This document shows, in pieces, positions 20,338 through 31,377 of a stretch of DNA of 40,276 nucleotides (position 1 is the stretch's first letter; every line of letters begins with the position of its first letter). This stretch comes from an uncultured cyanobacterium. GTDB taxonomy: Bacteria > Cyanobacteriota > Cyanobacteriia > PCC-6307 > Cyanobiaceae. Both the position numbers and the translations under genes were made by a program. Where the stretch lies: NCBI GenBank assembly GCA_913047395.1, contig CAJWUF010000004.1:1-40276 (forward strand), given 5' to 3'. A model generated the notes under the pieces. The model saw only the letters and a list, made by a program, of their open reading frames with translations. It made no database searches and was not told the origin of the DNA.

Positions 20338-21654
20338 ATGACAACTTCTCCTGGAGTCCCTGAGCCTTCGGCAGAGTTGCTTCAACTCGCTGTGAAAGTG
20401 CGGCGAGCAGCCATGGCACTTGGACAGAGCAATGATGATCAGCGGCGTAAAGCCTTGCTGGCTATGGCTACCTCTTTACTGTCTTGTTCAGAGCAGATTG
20501 TTACGGCCAATCGACAGGATTTGGAGAGGGCTAGAGCCGAAGGACTGGCTCCTGCACTATTGGCACGACTGAAGCTTGATGAAGCCAAACTCGTTTCGGC
20601 TATTGAGGGGGTTCGGCAGTTGGCCCAGTTGCCTGATCCCCTTGGGCAGCTTCAGTTGCATCGAGAATTGGATCAAGGTTTGGTATTGGAGCGCATCACA
20701 GTTCCTCTAGGGGTGCTTGGGGTGATTTTCGAGGCGCGCCCAGATGCAGTGATTCAGATCGCCTCACTTGCGATTCGATCTGGCAATGGCGCCATTCTCA
20801 AAGGCGGCAGCGAAGCGAACTGCACTAATGAGGCGATTATGGAGGCCTTGAAAAAGGGTTTATCCGCAACTGAGGTTGATTTCAACGCACTTGCTTTGCT
20901 TACAACCCGTAAGGAGAGCATTGCATTGTTACGACTTGATGGGTTGGTGGATCTAATCATCCCCCGCGGGAGCAACGAGCTGGTGCGATTTATTCAAGAC
21001 AACACGCGAATTCCGGTGTTGGGTCATGCTGACGGCATCTGTCACCTCTATGTCGATGCGTCGGTCGATCTGGAGCAGGCTTTGCAAATTGCGATCGACA
21101 GTAAAACCCAATATCCCGCAGCGTGTAATGCCATTGAGACCCTGCTGATTCATCAGTCCATTGCTCCGTCGTTTTTGGCAATTGCAATCCCTGCCTTCCG
21201 TCAGGCTGGGGTTCGTCTTGTTGGCGATTCGGCCAGCCGTGCTTTGGGCGTAGTAGAGGTTGCTAGTGAGGAGGATTGGGCTACGGAGTATCTCGATTTA
21301 ATCCTCTCAGTGAGGGTGGTTCCAGACATGGATGCTGCCCTGGATCACATCCGTAGCTATGGCTCGCGTCATACGGAGGCGATTGTTAGCAATGATAAAA
21401 AGACGGCCGAATATTTTCTTCGATCTGTCGATAGTGCTGGGGTCTATCACAATTGCTCCACTCGTTTTGCCGATGGGTTTCGTTATGGCTTTGGAGCTGA
21501 GGTCGGCATTAGCACTCAGACCTTGCCACCAAGGGGCCCAGTTGGATTGGAAGGCCTTGTTACCTATCGCTATCGCTTGCGTGGGGAAGGTCACATCGTT
21601 GCGGACTATGCCAATGGCAAGAGCATCTTCTCTCACCGGGATCTGCCGCTGTGA
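20338..21654 (+). CDS. proA: Gamma-glutamyl phosphate reductase
   Basis: [78 protein letters not shown] at 20338 preferred over ORF start 20299. Confidence 0.97.
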   Translation: MTTSPGVPEPSAELLQLAVKVRRAAMALGQSNDDQRRKALLAMATSLLSCSEQIVTANRQDLERARAEGLAPALLARLKLDEAKLVSAIEGVRQLAQLPDPLGQLQLHRELDQGLVLERITVPLGVLGVIFEARPDAVIQIASLAIRSGNGAILKGGSEANCTNEAIMEALKKGLSATEVDFNALALLTTRKESIALLRLDGLVDLIIPRGSNELVRFIQDNTRIPVLGHADGICHLYVDASVDLEQALQIAIDSKTQYPAACNAIETLLIHQSIAPSFLAIAIPAFRQAGVRLVGDSASRALGVVEVASEEDWATEYLDLILSVRVVPDMDAALDHIRSYGSRHTEAIVSNDKKTAEYFLRSVDSAGVYHNCSTRFADGFRYGFGAEVGISTQTLPPRGPVGLEGLVTYRYRLRGEGHIVADYANGKSIFSHRDLPL

Positions 21655-22034
21655 TTAATCGTCTCCCTTTAGGAGCCATTCATGTTAACGATGTGCGTTT
21701 GTGGGCTCACGTTGGGGTGCTTGACCATGAAAGGCGTGATGGTCAGTGGTTCAGCTTGGATTTCAGCCTTTGGTTAGACCTTGATAAAGCTGCACTGAAT
21801 GATGATCTCAATGCCACTGCGGACTACAGCTTGGCTATTAGTGCAATGCAACGACTTTCCTTCGAACTTACTTGTTTCACCATTGAGCACTTCAGCGAGC
21901 GACTGCTTGCACTCTTGGAGGATCTCTACGGCCCTGTGCCGATGCGAGTGTTAGTGCGGAAATGTGCTGCACCAGTGCCTGGGTTTAGTGGCAGTGTGGC
22001 TGTGGAGAGGCGTCGCCATTGGCCGACACCCTGA
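21651..22034 (+). CDS. folB: Dihydroneopterin aldolase
   Basis: [37 protein letters not shown]...[11 protein letters not shown]. Confidence 0.9.
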   Translation: MINRLPLGAIHVNDVRLWAHVGVLDHERRDGQWFSLDFSLWLDLDKAALNDDLNATADYSLAISAMQRLSFELTCFTIEHFSERLLALLEDLYGPVPMRVLVRKCAAPVPGFSGSVAVERRRHWPTP

Positions 22035-22046
22035 CTTCTTTTTTGA

Positions 22047-22676
22047 TTGTTTGCAATGCTTACGGATGTCGCATCAGTGGCTCGACCCCATCGTCCGCTG
22101 GTACTTGTGCATGGTCTTTGGGATACCCCGAAGCTTTTTGGACGCTTGGTGAAGGTGCTCGAACAGCATCAGGTTCCTCTGCTGATACCTCATCTGCCTC
22201 ATCGATTGGGGGTTGTTCCGCTTTCTACGTTGGCTAATACGTTGGATGCTCTGATCGTTGAGCAATGGGGGTCTGAAATGGTTATCGATGTGCTGGGCTT
22301 TTCAATGGGAGGTGTGATTAGTCGCATTTGGCTGCAACAGTTTGGTGGTGCACGGCGCACAAGTCGTTTCCTGAGTGTGGGTAGCCCACAGCAAGGAACT
22401 TTCACAGCCCAGTTGATTCCAAGTTGGTTATTTGCTGGCTTGGCAGATATGAAGCGCGGTAGCCCCTTGTTGCACAAGCTCAATAGTGACGTCGCTGCAT
22501 TGCAGGACCTTGACTGCACTAGTTTTTTCTGTCGATGGGACTTGATGGTGTTTCCAGGTTGGCAAGCTGTGTTGCCTGTAGGAAAGCAACAGGAGGTTCC
22601 CGTGATAACTCATCAACAGTTGATGTCGCATCCACGGGCTTTGGAGTTACTGGTCTCAACGCTTTTTGATGATTGA
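22047..22676 (+). CDS. Alpha/beta hydrolase, triacylglycerol lipase-like
   Basis: RPLVLVHGLWDTPKLFGRL and the nucleophile elbow VLGFSMGGVISR. Confidence 0.88.
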   Translation: MFAMLTDVASVARPHRPLVLVHGLWDTPKLFGRLVKVLEQHQVPLLIPHLPHRLGVVPLSTLANTLDALIVEQWGSEMVIDVLGFSMGGVISRIWLQQFGGARRTSRFLSVGSPQQGTFTAQLIPSWLFAGLADMKRGSPLLHKLNSDVAALQDLDCTSFFCRWDLMVFPGWQAVLPVGKQQEVPVITHQQLMSHPRALELLVSTLFDD

Positions 22677-22720
22677 CTTGGCGAACTTGAGTCAAATTGC
22701 CAAACTGAGTTCAAATTCAT

Positions 22721-23437
22721 TTGGAGAGTCCACAAATGTGTTTTTCCGCTTCAGCTAGCTACACGGCATCTGCTCTACTTATGCCTCTAGGTTTATATAC
22801 GCATCATCTTGCTGCGGAAGCAAAGCGTCCCGGTTATAGACCTTTGGCCTTGGTGCCGTTTTTCTTCGGGGTGCAGCAATTGATTGAGGGTATGGTTTGG
22901 ACTGGTTTGGGTCATGGCGCAGAAGGGGTTGCTCCGATCCAGCCGCTCACGACAATTACCTCGGTTGGCTTTTTGTTTTTTGCATATTGCTTCTGGATGA
23001 TATGGATTCCATGGAGCGCTTATTCAATTGCACGTTTTTCAGAGAATGAACAGAAAAAACATATTTTGCGTTGGATTTGGGGCATCGGGACAGTACTTGG
23101 ACTCTCATTCTGGCTACCTTTGTTAGTGCATCCACCGATGGTTCAACCAGCAATTGAAACAGGTGGAAGAATTGTTTATAATGTTGATAGCATCTTCCAT
23201 AATTTTATTAATAACGAGCCTGTTGGTGAGTTGATTTACTGGTGTTGGATTGTTATTCCTTTGATTGCTCTTAAAGATAAGGCAGTTAAGCTCTTTGGGC
23301 TCTTAATTGTCCTGTCAATTATTCTCACTATGATCACCTATAGTATGGCCTTTAATTCTGTTTGGTGCTTCTACAGTGCCATTCTTTCGGTTGTGGTTCT
23401 TTGGATCGTTAACCGCCCTGAGATGCGCAGTGCCTGA
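22721..23437 (+). CDS. DUF6629-like multi-TM membrane protein
   Basis: MCFSASASYTASALLMPLGLYTHHLAAEAKRPGYRPLALVPFFFGVQQLIEGMVW; multiple TMs; internal ATG at 22736 likely. Confidence 0.65.
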   Translation: MESPQMCFSASASYTASALLMPLGLYTHHLAAEAKRPGYRPLALVPFFFGVQQLIEGMVWTGLGHGAEGVAPIQPLTTITSVGFLFFAYCFWMIWIPWSAYSIARFSENEQKKHILRWIWGIGTVLGLSFWLPLLVHPPMVQPAIETGGRIVYNVDSIFHNFINNEPVGELIYWCWIVIPLIALKDKAVKLFGLLIVLSIILTMITYSMAFNSVWCFYSAILSVVVLWIVNRPEMRSA

Positions 23438-23495
23438 AGCTCTTCAGAGCTGCTTGGTCAGTTTAAGTGATTTTCTTGATTTCTTAGTTCAATCA

Positions 23496-23996
23496 ATGAT
23501 CAAGATGGAAGCTGGATTATGGCTTCTACTGGGAGTCGGCTTTTCAATGTCGGCTTCCCATCTTTTTTCATTGCTGGCCAATCGCCTTAAGCCTATTCAA
23601 ATCGCTGTGCATTTGGCAGTTGATGCACTTGGTCTTTGCCTGGCATTTTTATTGGGGATTTTTTGTGACAGCTTGATTCTTACTTTGATGGAGTCAGTAC
23701 CGCTGCAGCCTATTACCTTTGCCAGTCAAATGACGGCAGCCTTATGGCCTGGACTTTTTTATGTGCTTGTTGGTGCTCCCTACGTTAGTGATTTGATCGC
23801 TGTGACCATTTTTGCTTGGATTCATCTTAATGCACTTCTTTTGCTAAGGGCTTTTTACTCTATTCCTCTTCAAGAAGGATTGATAATCACTTTCCCTGGT
23901 TTTGTTTTGGCCCTTGTTATGATCGCACTTCTTTTTGCTCAGCGTTGGCGATCAAGTTATGCCGAGTTGGCACGTGAAGCTCCTGCTAAGTACTGA
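23496..23996 (+). CDS. Hypothetical multi-TM membrane protein
   Basis: Hydrophobic ORF; the given start at 23376 overlaps the previous gene, so ATG 23496 (MIKMEAGLWLLLGVG) is more likely. Confidence 0.6.
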   Translation: MIKMEAGLWLLLGVGFSMSASHLFSLLANRLKPIQIAVHLAVDALGLCLAFLLGIFCDSLILTLMESVPLQPITFASQMTAALWPGLFYVLVGAPYVSDLIAVTIFAWIHLNALLLLRAFYSIPLQEGLIITFPGFVLALVMIALLFAQRWRSSYAELAREAPAKY

Positions 23997-24015
23997 TTTA
24001 AGGATTTCCTAGATT

Positions 24016-25107
24016 ATGCTTTTATCACGCTCTTGGCTTCGACATCGGCGAGAACAGCTTCGTTTAAGCCGCAGATTGGTAGTTGTCTTGCTTGTAGCAG
24101 GTGTAATTGCATCCTCTTTCTGCGTGGCTGCTATACGTCACGATGCCATGGCATTGATTAGTGGTGAATCTTTTTATGAGTTGCTGAAGTTTGCGGTTCT
24201 TGTACTGGCCATCCTGATTCCCTTGTCAGGAATCTATTCGGTGATGCTTGACTTCGTTTTTTGGGAAGGATGGTTGGATGGTCTGCCAGATCCCAAAGAA
24301 CTGTTTACAGATGTTCCGCCGAAAAATTCTGGACATCTTAACTATATTATTTATCTAGATGGGATTCACCAGAGCGAAGAAGATCACCCTCCCAGAGTCA
24401 GTCAATTTCTTGCCAAGCTAGAAGAAGGTATTGATGCAGATTCAATGTTAGTAAAAGGAATTGAGGCTTATACGGTTATGCCTGTTGCACTTCGCTCAGT
24501 TTCTTATAGTCAGTGGTTCTGGCGATGGCTATTTTCATTGCAGGAGGAGCACCCTAATGCATTGGTTAGCTTTATAAGTAGCTTTTTTGTTCAGGCGAAT
24601 AATGTTATCAAGGTGGGCATTTCTTCTGATCGACGCTATGGGCCAGTGATGAATTATGAGCTTTCTTTGAAGATTGCACGGCGTTTAGAGTCTGTTGGCT
24701 TTCATCCCAGCAGTGCTGAGCGTTTGGTTTTGGTTGGTTATAGCGGAGGAGGAGAGATGGCTATCGGTACAGCGGAGATGTTGCAAAGGTTATGTCGGGT
24801 TCCGGTACAGGTGATCACTGTCTGCGGTGTATTTAGTGGTAATGGTTCTTTGGATGATATTGATCGTGTAGCGATGGTTGTTGGTAGTAAAGATCCTGTT
24901 GCTGCTTTTGGTCGATTGGCTTACCCAGGGCGTTTACCAATGCTGCCGCTTTCAAACTGGAATCGATGGCAGCGTCATCGGAAGTTGGCGCGTTATCAAA
25001 TTACTGATATGAGCCATAGTGGATCTTCTGGACCATTTAGTGATTGTTTTAGTCCACAGGTAGTCGGTGCAATTTGTCGTGAATTGGTTTGTTCGGCTCC
25101 TAACTGA
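24016..25107 (+). CDS. Membrane-anchored protein with alpha/beta-hydrolase-like GYSGGG motif
   Basis: Two N-terminal TM segments; YIIYLDGIHQSEEDHPPR; RLVLVGYSGGGEMAIGTAEML nucleophile-elbow-like motif. Confidence 0.6.
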   Translation: MLLSRSWLRHRREQLRLSRRLVVVLLVAGVIASSFCVAAIRHDAMALISGESFYELLKFAVLVLAILIPLSGIYSVMLDFVFWEGWLDGLPDPKELFTDVPPKNSGHLNYIIYLDGIHQSEEDHPPRVSQFLAKLEEGIDADSMLVKGIEAYTVMPVALRSVSYSQWFWRWLFSLQEEHPNALVSFISSFFVQANNVIKVGISSDRRYGPVMNYELSLKIARRLESVGFHPSSAERLVLVGYSGGGEMAIGTAEMLQRLCRVPVQVITVCGVFSGNGSLDDIDRVAMVVGSKDPVAAFGRLAYPGRLPMLPLSNWNRWQRHRKLARYQITDMSHSGSSGPFSDCFSPQVVGAICRELVCSAPN

Positions 25108-25144
25108 ATTTTCTATTACTTAGAAGCTGTTGTATGTAGCGATT

Positions 25145-26647
25145 CTATTTAAGAGTTTCTCCGTTGAGTTCTCTGACTAGCTCAAAAGGGCTATGGCTTG
25201 GTTGAGTGCTTACAAGTCTTTGTCTTGCTGCCTTTCGTGCAGATCCCTGAAGGCACAGATCCTGAGGCAATGTGTCTAGAGACCATCGGTAGCGATCTGC
25301 CACGCTGCTGTTGATAATGAATCCCTGCCCAAGAAGTGTTTCGAGGCTTCGGCGAAGCCTTTCTCGCCATAGACCTCCGAGTGTTATAGGAAACAAACTA
25401 GAGGAACCATTTAGGCCATGCTCGAGCAGAGCTGTTGAATCAATGCAATAGCCCAGAGCCCCATAGCCACCAAGGTGTAGGTGATCTGTGCTGGCTGCCA
25501 AGTTATGCACTGCTGCCATTAATTCGGTGAACTCCATTGCATCGCTGAGACGTTGACCAGTGAATGGCTCGCCTGGGTATGCGACTGTCCCGTTATGGCG
25601 ATCGTTCTGCCAGGGACGGTGCAGATCATTCATGGCGGCCCAGCCATTTACTCCTTCTATTCCCTGGTAGTACTGCAGCAGAATGTTGTCGCCCTTTTGT
25701 GGCTTGAGCTCCATTTCGAAGCTGCAATGCGGTAGCAGCGCGAGGATCTCCTGATTGTGCTCATCTTCAAGGCCGGTTCGATATGGCACTGCTAGAGGAA
25801 TCTGTCGCCAACCCCCGCTTTCAACTGGCTGGCTGGCTCCCAGTCCGAAGCTGGCAACACTGGCTCTGATTCTTCCACGACATTGCCAACCCTGATTGAT
25901 CAACAGATCAATTAGAGATTGCCCTGAGGGAAGACCCTCGAAGACAAAGGCTTCTGAGGGGTTCCATTGCGCTGGAAGGCGATTGGCGGCAAGGCGGTTG
26001 AGCACTTGGGCCAGGATTTTATTCATTCTCTGCGATGACTTGTTTTGAATCATTGCCAACCCTTCGTTATGCCAGACCAGTGCATTACCGAGTGCGGCAA
26101 GGCGTTCCTTTAAAGGGGGTGGGCAAGCACCCTTTCCCTTGTCATGTTGAGTTGTCCCTGCTGTGGATGGTAATTGTCGATTCGCTAGCGCTTGGCAGCT
26201 GTTTAGATCGTTTGGCAGGGCTATGTCATGACCTGGTTCTAGGGCGATTGATTCTTGACGCCAGCGTTCAATGGCATTTGGCTGTTGGCTTTCTCGAGGG
26301 GGTATTAGATGCTGGAGGTCATCTGCAAGGGCTGCCAGTAGCAAAGGACTTAGTAGGCCATCTCCTAATAGGGCGGCAATTCCTCTTAGTCGCTCTGGCA
26401 GGTAGGCGGGAGCCATTCGCCAGCCCCTCGGAAGGATGGCCAGTAGTGGTATCAGGCGTTGATGGTTTAGATCACGCAACAACTCACTAAGTAGTTGGTC
26501 ACGGCGGATGCCCTGCCGCAGGCAGCTGGTCTCAAGTACGTTCTGCAGTCCGATGAGTGCTGCAATGTGCGTCTGGTCATGCTCGTCTATTCCCCAGTTT
26601 TGAGATAGGCCGAGGGGATCTTTAGACAGCGGTATCTTTTCAGTCAT
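25145..26647 (-). CDS. Hypothetical cyanobacterial protein
   Basis: 500 aa continuous ORF directly downstream of the M3 peptidase (8-nt overlap); no family recognised. Confidence 0.6.
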   Translation of the reverse strand: MTEKIPLSKDPLGLSQNWGIDEHDQTHIAALIGLQNVLETSCLRQGIRRDQLLSELLRDLNHQRLIPLLAILPRGWRMAPAYLPERLRGIAALLGDGLLSPLLLAALADDLQHLIPPRESQQPNAIERWRQESIALEPGHDIALPNDLNSCQALANRQLPSTAGTTQHDKGKGACPPPLKERLAALGNALVWHNEGLAMIQNKSSQRMNKILAQVLNRLAANRLPAQWNPSEAFVFEGLPSGQSLIDLLINQGWQCRGRIRASVASFGLGASQPVESGGWRQIPLAVPYRTGLEDEHNQEILALLPHCSFEMELKPQKGDNILLQYYQGIEGVNGWAAMNDLHRPWQNDRHNGTVAYPGEPFTGQRLSDAMEFTELMAAVHNLAASTDHLHLGGYGALGYCIDSTALLEHGLNGSSSLFPITLGGLWRERLRRSLETLLGQGFIINSSVADRYRWSLDTLPQDLCLQGSARKAARQRLVSTQPSHSPFELVRELNGETLK

Positions 26648-28784
26648 TAGCTCGGCTATCCGCTGTATTTGCGGAAAGGCCGGAATGGCGAATTAATGCT
26701 TCGCTGGTAGCTGATCGTCCGCGGAATTCCTTAAATATGGCTGCGGGGGGTCGGCTTCCTCCCAGGCTGAGCACTGTGTCGCGAAAGCGTGTTCCGGTGC
26801 TCTGAACTTGATCCTCGAGTTCTAGACCAGCGTCTTCAAAGGCGGCAAAGGCATCAGCGCTGAGGACTTCTGCCCATTTGTAGGAGTAGTAACCAGCGGC
26901 ATAACCTCCGGCAAATATGTGGCCAAAAGCGCAGAGAAATCTATCTTCAGTTATCGGGGGGATGACTGTTGTTGTTCTGGCTAGTTTGCGGCGTAGCTCA
27001 TCGGGCTCTAGATCTAGTTCTGGTGTCCAATCACTGTGAAGTCGCAGGTCAGTGATCGCTAAATGCACCTGACGCAGAGTGTCCCACCCTTTCATGAAGG
27101 TACGACTTCTGCATAACTTCTGAAACTCTTTATCCGGTAGAGGGGCTCCGGTTTGCCAGTGACGGGCTATCCCCGCCAATGTTGCTTGATCGAGGCACCA
27201 GTTCTCCATGAACTGACTGGGGAGTTCAACTGCGTCCCATTCCACATTGTTGATACCTGCAGCCTGGGGGTGCTCAACCGTAGTGAGCATGTGCTGAAGT
27301 CCATGGCCGAATTCGTGAAACAGAGTCTCTACTTCTTCGAAGCTCATCAGACTTGGTGTATTTGCTTGTGGTGGGGTCTGGTTACAGATCAAATAGGCCA
27401 CAGGCAAAATGGTTTTACCGTCGATGTCTTTGCTTCGTACTAGGCATTCGTCCATCCATGCCCCCCCTCTCTTGCTGGCTGGTCGGCTGTAGGGATCTAG
27501 GTAGAAAGCTGCTAGGTCTGATCCATCTCTGTCCAAGACACGGAAGAAGCGCACGTCCTCATGCCAGATCGCAGCCTCGCCGTCGGCTGGCTTAATGCGA
27601 ATACCGAAGAGACGTTCACAAAGGCCGAATAGACCATTCAGTACTTGTGGGAGAGGAAACCAAGGCCGCAATGCTTCTTGATCGAGATCAAAGCGTTCTT
27701 TTCTTAGTTGTTCAGCCCAGAAGCTCACGTCCCAGGGAGCGAGATGACTCGCTTCTGGCGCTCCATGCTTTTTGGCGCAAGCCTGCAGCTCAATCAACTC
27801 TTTTTGGGCTGCCGGTAGAGCTGCAGCCCGCAACTCCTCTAGCAACTCTTCTACGGCTACAACTCTCTCGGCCATTTTGTTGGCCAGGCTGAGTTCAGCC
27901 CAGTTTGAGTAGCCAAGTCGCTGAGCCTGTTCAAGTCTGAGGCTTAGCACTTGCTTGATTAGTGGCTCGTTATTTGATTCGCCCGAACTGGCTTTACTTA
28001 CTTGAGCCTTATAGAGAGTTTCGCGCAGTTCACGATCTTTGGCATGGGTGATAAATGGGATGAAGCGGGGCATGTCCAGACCCAGTCGCCAGGGGCCTTT
28101 ATCAGCTGTGGGTTCTTCACCATTTTCGCAGTGATCCCCGGCTTCTTTGGCCGCGAAAGCCAAGGCCTCAAGTGTTCGTTGAGGTAGGCCTTCTACTTGC
28201 TCTGGGTTGCGTATGAGTAGGTTCCATTCCTGGGTTGCATCCAGTACGTGGTTGCTGAAGCGGGTTGATAGCTCGGCTAGCTGTTCACTAGCGGCATTGA
28301 AGGCTTCTAGGACTGAGCCATTGAGGCCGACGCCTCGGTGATCCATTGAGAGTAATTCTGCTTTGAGAATTCTTTGTTGGGTCGAATCCAGTGGTCTTGA
28401 TGGCTTTTCTTTCAGTCGACGTAGGGCGCGGTGAAGTATTTGGCTTTGGCCCATAAGGTTTCCTAAGCGCACCACCTCTGGCTGTTGAGCAGCATGGGCT
28501 TCTCGCAGTTCGGGGGTATTGCAGACGCCGTTCAAATGGGACACCACGCCCCAACTCCAGCGCAATTGCTGCTCCAGTTGGTAGAGGGGGGACATGACTT
28601 GTTCCCAAGCGATGCTTGTGCTGGATGCGAGCAGTTGCTCTAGATCTTTCTCGAGCTGGCTGAATTGTTTGTTGAGGGCTTTGAGAAGGGTGGGAATGTG
28701 CTCTTGAACTTGTTCAGGAGTAATTGCACTGAAGTTCGGGATCCCTTGGCCCTGGAGTAGAGCAGGTGTCTTTGATTTGCTCAT
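26640..28784 (-). CDS. prlC: M3 family metallopeptidase (oligopeptidase A / oligoendopeptidase-like)
   Basis: HEXXH zinc motif in VETLFHEFGHGLQHML; FAGGYAAGYYSYKWAEVLSADAFAAFE. Confidence 0.93.
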   Translation of the reverse strand: MSKSKTPALLQGQGIPNFSAITPEQVQEHIPTLLKALNKQFSQLEKDLEQLLASSTSIAWEQVMSPLYQLEQQLRWSWGVVSHLNGVCNTPELREAHAAQQPEVVRLGNLMGQSQILHRALRRLKEKPSRPLDSTQQRILKAELLSMDHRGVGLNGSVLEAFNAASEQLAELSTRFSNHVLDATQEWNLLIRNPEQVEGLPQRTLEALAFAAKEAGDHCENGEEPTADKGPWRLGLDMPRFIPFITHAKDRELRETLYKAQVSKASSGESNNEPLIKQVLSLRLEQAQRLGYSNWAELSLANKMAERVVAVEELLEELRAAALPAAQKELIELQACAKKHGAPEASHLAPWDVSFWAEQLRKERFDLDQEALRPWFPLPQVLNGLFGLCERLFGIRIKPADGEAAIWHEDVRFFRVLDRDGSDLAAFYLDPYSRPASKRGGAWMDECLVRSKDIDGKTILPVAYLICNQTPPQANTPSLMSFEEVETLFHEFGHGLQHMLTTVEHPQAAGINNVEWDAVELPSQFMENWCLDQATLAGIARHWQTGAPLPDKEFQKLCRSRTFMKGWDTLRQVHLAITDLRLHSDWTPELDLEPDELRRKLARTTTVIPPITEDRFLCAFGHIFAGGYAAGYYSYKWAEVLSADAFAAFEDAGLELEDQVQSTGTRFRDTVLSLGGSRPPAAIFKEFRGRSATSEALIRHSGLSANTADSRAND

Positions 28785-28799
28785 GTCAGCAGTGATTAA

Positions 28800-30371
28800 T
28801 CAGCCCAGGGGCAGCAGGAGGCTCTGAGCTGTGAGGCTATGGCTTAGAAGTTGCTCGGCCAGGGCATTGGTTGAAGCTTCGTAGAGATCGATGGCGATTC
28901 GAGGCCAAAAACCAATTACCAGCGTGGGCACTAACAAGCTAAGGCCGATAGTGAGTTCTCTTGGATTGATGTCGTCGATCATTGCCAGGGCTGGAATCCT
29001 GGGGCCAAAGAAGACCCGTCGACACATGGACAGCAGATAGACAGGGGTCAGCACCAGGCCAATGGCTGCAATCACGATCGTGATGGCCCTGAATAAAGAG
29101 GTGAATCCTTCTTGACTAATGATGCCAAGGAAGACAGTTATCTCGCTGACAAATCCGCTCATCCCTGGTAGCGCAAGGGATGCAAGGGAGCTTGCTAGGA
29201 AAAAAGCAAAGGTGATGGGCAAAACTTTGGCCAGGCCGCCCATGTTGGGTATTGAGAGTGTTTGCGTGCGTTCGTAGAAAGTTCCGGTAACAAAAAACAT
29301 CGCTGCTGCAATTAGGCCATGACTGATCATCTGCAGCATGGCGCCACTGATTCCGAGGGCATCGACTGCGCCGATTCCCAGTAGGACGAAGCCCATGTGG
29401 CTCACAGAACTGCAGGCAATTCGTCGTTTTACGTTGTCCTGGGCGAAGGCGTTTAGTGCTCCGTAGACGATATTGACTATCCCAATCACGATTAGGGCTG
29501 GCGCCATCTGAAGATGGGCGTCAGGCAGCATTTGCACGTTGAAGCGTAAAAGTGCATATCCACCCATCTTCAGTAAAACGCCTGCCAAAAGCATCGATAC
29601 TGGTGCGTTGGCTTCTCCATGGGCATCAGGTAGCCAGGTATGGAGAGGAAACATCGGTAGCTTTACTCCGAAGCCCACTAAAAAACCCAGGTAACAGAGC
29701 AATCCAAAGCTGCCCTCTGGCGATCTTTGTGCTAATTCGCTGAGGTTGAGCGTGAACTCTCCTCCCGAGAGTGCCAGAGCAAGGCCGCTGATCAAGATCA
29801 GTAAGGACGCTAATGCGGTGTAAAGAATGAATTTCGTGGCGGCATATATGCGCCTATTCCCACCCCAAATTGCAATCAGCAGATAGACGGGAACCAGTTC
29901 CAGTTCCCAGGCCAAGAAAAACAGCAGGAAATCTTGGGAGAGGAAAACCAGACCCTGGGCAGAAGCCTGAACTAACAACAGAGCGAAATAGAGCCTTCTC
30001 TTGCTTTGCACGTTCCAGCTGGCTGCTACGGCAAGCAGGGTTATTAGTCCGCTAAGAACAACTAAGGGGGCTGAAAGGCCATCTGCACCAAGGGACCACT
30101 CCAGGCCAATGGAAGGGATCCAGCTGGCCCTCTCCACCAGCTGTAGAGCGCTTTCCTTGTTGTCAAAAATGCGGCCAAAGACAGCCAGCATCAGCAGGAA
30201 ATCAACCAGCAGAAAGGCCAGAGCAAGGTTGCGCGCTGCCGGGGATTTACCCATCTCATCCCGCGGCAACAGGGGCATGAGTAGTGCGCCCACTGCTGGC
30301 AGCAGCACGATTAGGGAAAGCCAGGGGAAGGAGGCCTGGGACGCAGCCGTTAGCGGCAGATTGGCGTCCAT
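28800..30371 (-). CDS. ndhD: NAD(P)H-quinone oxidoreductase subunit 4 (NDH-1 chain D)
   Basis: 523 aa; [74 protein letters not shown]. Confidence 0.97.
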   Translation of the reverse strand: MDANLPLTAASQASFPWLSLIVLLPAVGALLMPLLPRDEMGKSPAARNLALAFLLVDFLLMLAVFGRIFDNKESALQLVERASWIPSIGLEWSLGADGLSAPLVVLSGLITLLAVAASWNVQSKRRLYFALLLVQASAQGLVFLSQDFLLFFLAWELELVPVYLLIAIWGGNRRIYAATKFILYTALASLLILISGLALALSGGEFTLNLSELAQRSPEGSFGLLCYLGFLVGFGVKLPMFPLHTWLPDAHGEANAPVSMLLAGVLLKMGGYALLRFNVQMLPDAHLQMAPALIVIGIVNIVYGALNAFAQDNVKRRIACSSVSHMGFVLLGIGAVDALGISGAMLQMISHGLIAAAMFFVTGTFYERTQTLSIPNMGGLAKVLPITFAFFLASSLASLALPGMSGFVSEITVFLGIISQEGFTSLFRAITIVIAAIGLVLTPVYLLSMCRRVFFGPRIPALAMIDDINPRELTIGLSLLVPTLVIGFWPRIAIDLYEASTNALAEQLLSHSLTAQSLLLPLG

Positions 30372-30427
30372 GGCAGACGAGAGAATTCGAAAGAACTTAT
30401 CAGCCCCAGGAGACCACCTGGGTACAT

Positions 30428-31375
30428 TTACTCATCAGATTGAGGTTGCCAGTGGCTACCCGCTGTCTGAATGCTAAGCAGTGGTGCCCTGCTGGCCACG
30501 CCTGCAGCCTCCCAAGCTTTAACCATTGCTTGGCTTACTGCCGAGCCGTGCTCCTCCGGGCAAAGGGCCAAAACACTGGGGCCAGCTCCGCTGATTGCGC
30601 ATCCCCAGGCTCCTGCGTTTAGAGCGGCATCTCTAACATCCAGGCCCCCTTTGATTAGTGGCCATCGATAGGGTTCATGCAGCCGATCGTGCATTCCATC
30701 GGCAATAAGTTCGCCACTCCCTGTGCGCAGCCCTTGCAGGAGCAGGGTAAGAGCTCCGAGGTTTTCTACGGCATCGCTGATTGGAATTTCTTTGGGCATG
30801 GCGCGCCTTGCTTCGCTTGTGCTTAGGCGAATAGAGGGTATTGCTACCACAGCCTTCACAGAATTGACCCATAAGCAACGAACCACTCGCCAGCGCTGCG
30901 AGGCGGTCTTGGCTGTTAGGCAAAGGCCCCCAAGTAGGGATGGAACCACGTTGTCAGGATGCCCCTCAATTTCGATGGCTAGTTCAAGTAATTTTTCTTT
31001 GCTGAGTGGTTCTCCCACTAAGGCATTGGCTCCTACCAGTCCGGCCACGATTGCACTAGCACTGCTTCCAAGGCCTCTTGCCGGGGGTACGGCCAGTCTC
31101 ACCCTGGCTTCCATTGCTACTGGCTCGACTCCTGCAGTCTTCCAAACCCTTTGGGCAGCTCGATAAATCAGGTTGTTGGGGCCACCGCGTAGGTGGCTTC
31201 CCTCATTGCCTTCGATGATCAGTTCAAAGCGTTCGCTGTCACCTTCAATTCGCCGCATGGAAAAGCGGTTATTGAGATCTAGAGCAGCACCGAGGCAGTC
31301 AAAACCAGGGCCAATGTTGGCGGTGGTCGATGGCACGTCAACCACGATTTCCTGGCCGATACTCGGCTGCACCAT
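30428..31375 (-). CDS. thrB: Homoserine kinase
   Basis: GHMP kinase: [55 protein letters not shown]. Confidence 0.96.
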   Translation of the reverse strand: MVQPSIGQEIVVDVPSTTANIGPGFDCLGAALDLNNRFSMRRIEGDSERFELIIEGNEGSHLRGGPNNLIYRAAQRVWKTAGVEPVAMEARVRLAVPPARGLGSSASAIVAGLVGANALVGEPLSKEKLLELAIEIEGHPDNVVPSLLGGLCLTAKTASQRWRVVRCLWVNSVKAVVAIPSIRLSTSEARRAMPKEIPISDAVENLGALTLLLQGLRTGSGELIADGMHDRLHEPYRWPLIKGGLDVRDAALNAGAWGCAISGAGPSVLALCPEEHGSAVSQAMVKAWEAAGVASRAPLLSIQTAGSHWQPQSDE

Positions 31376-31377
31376 CC

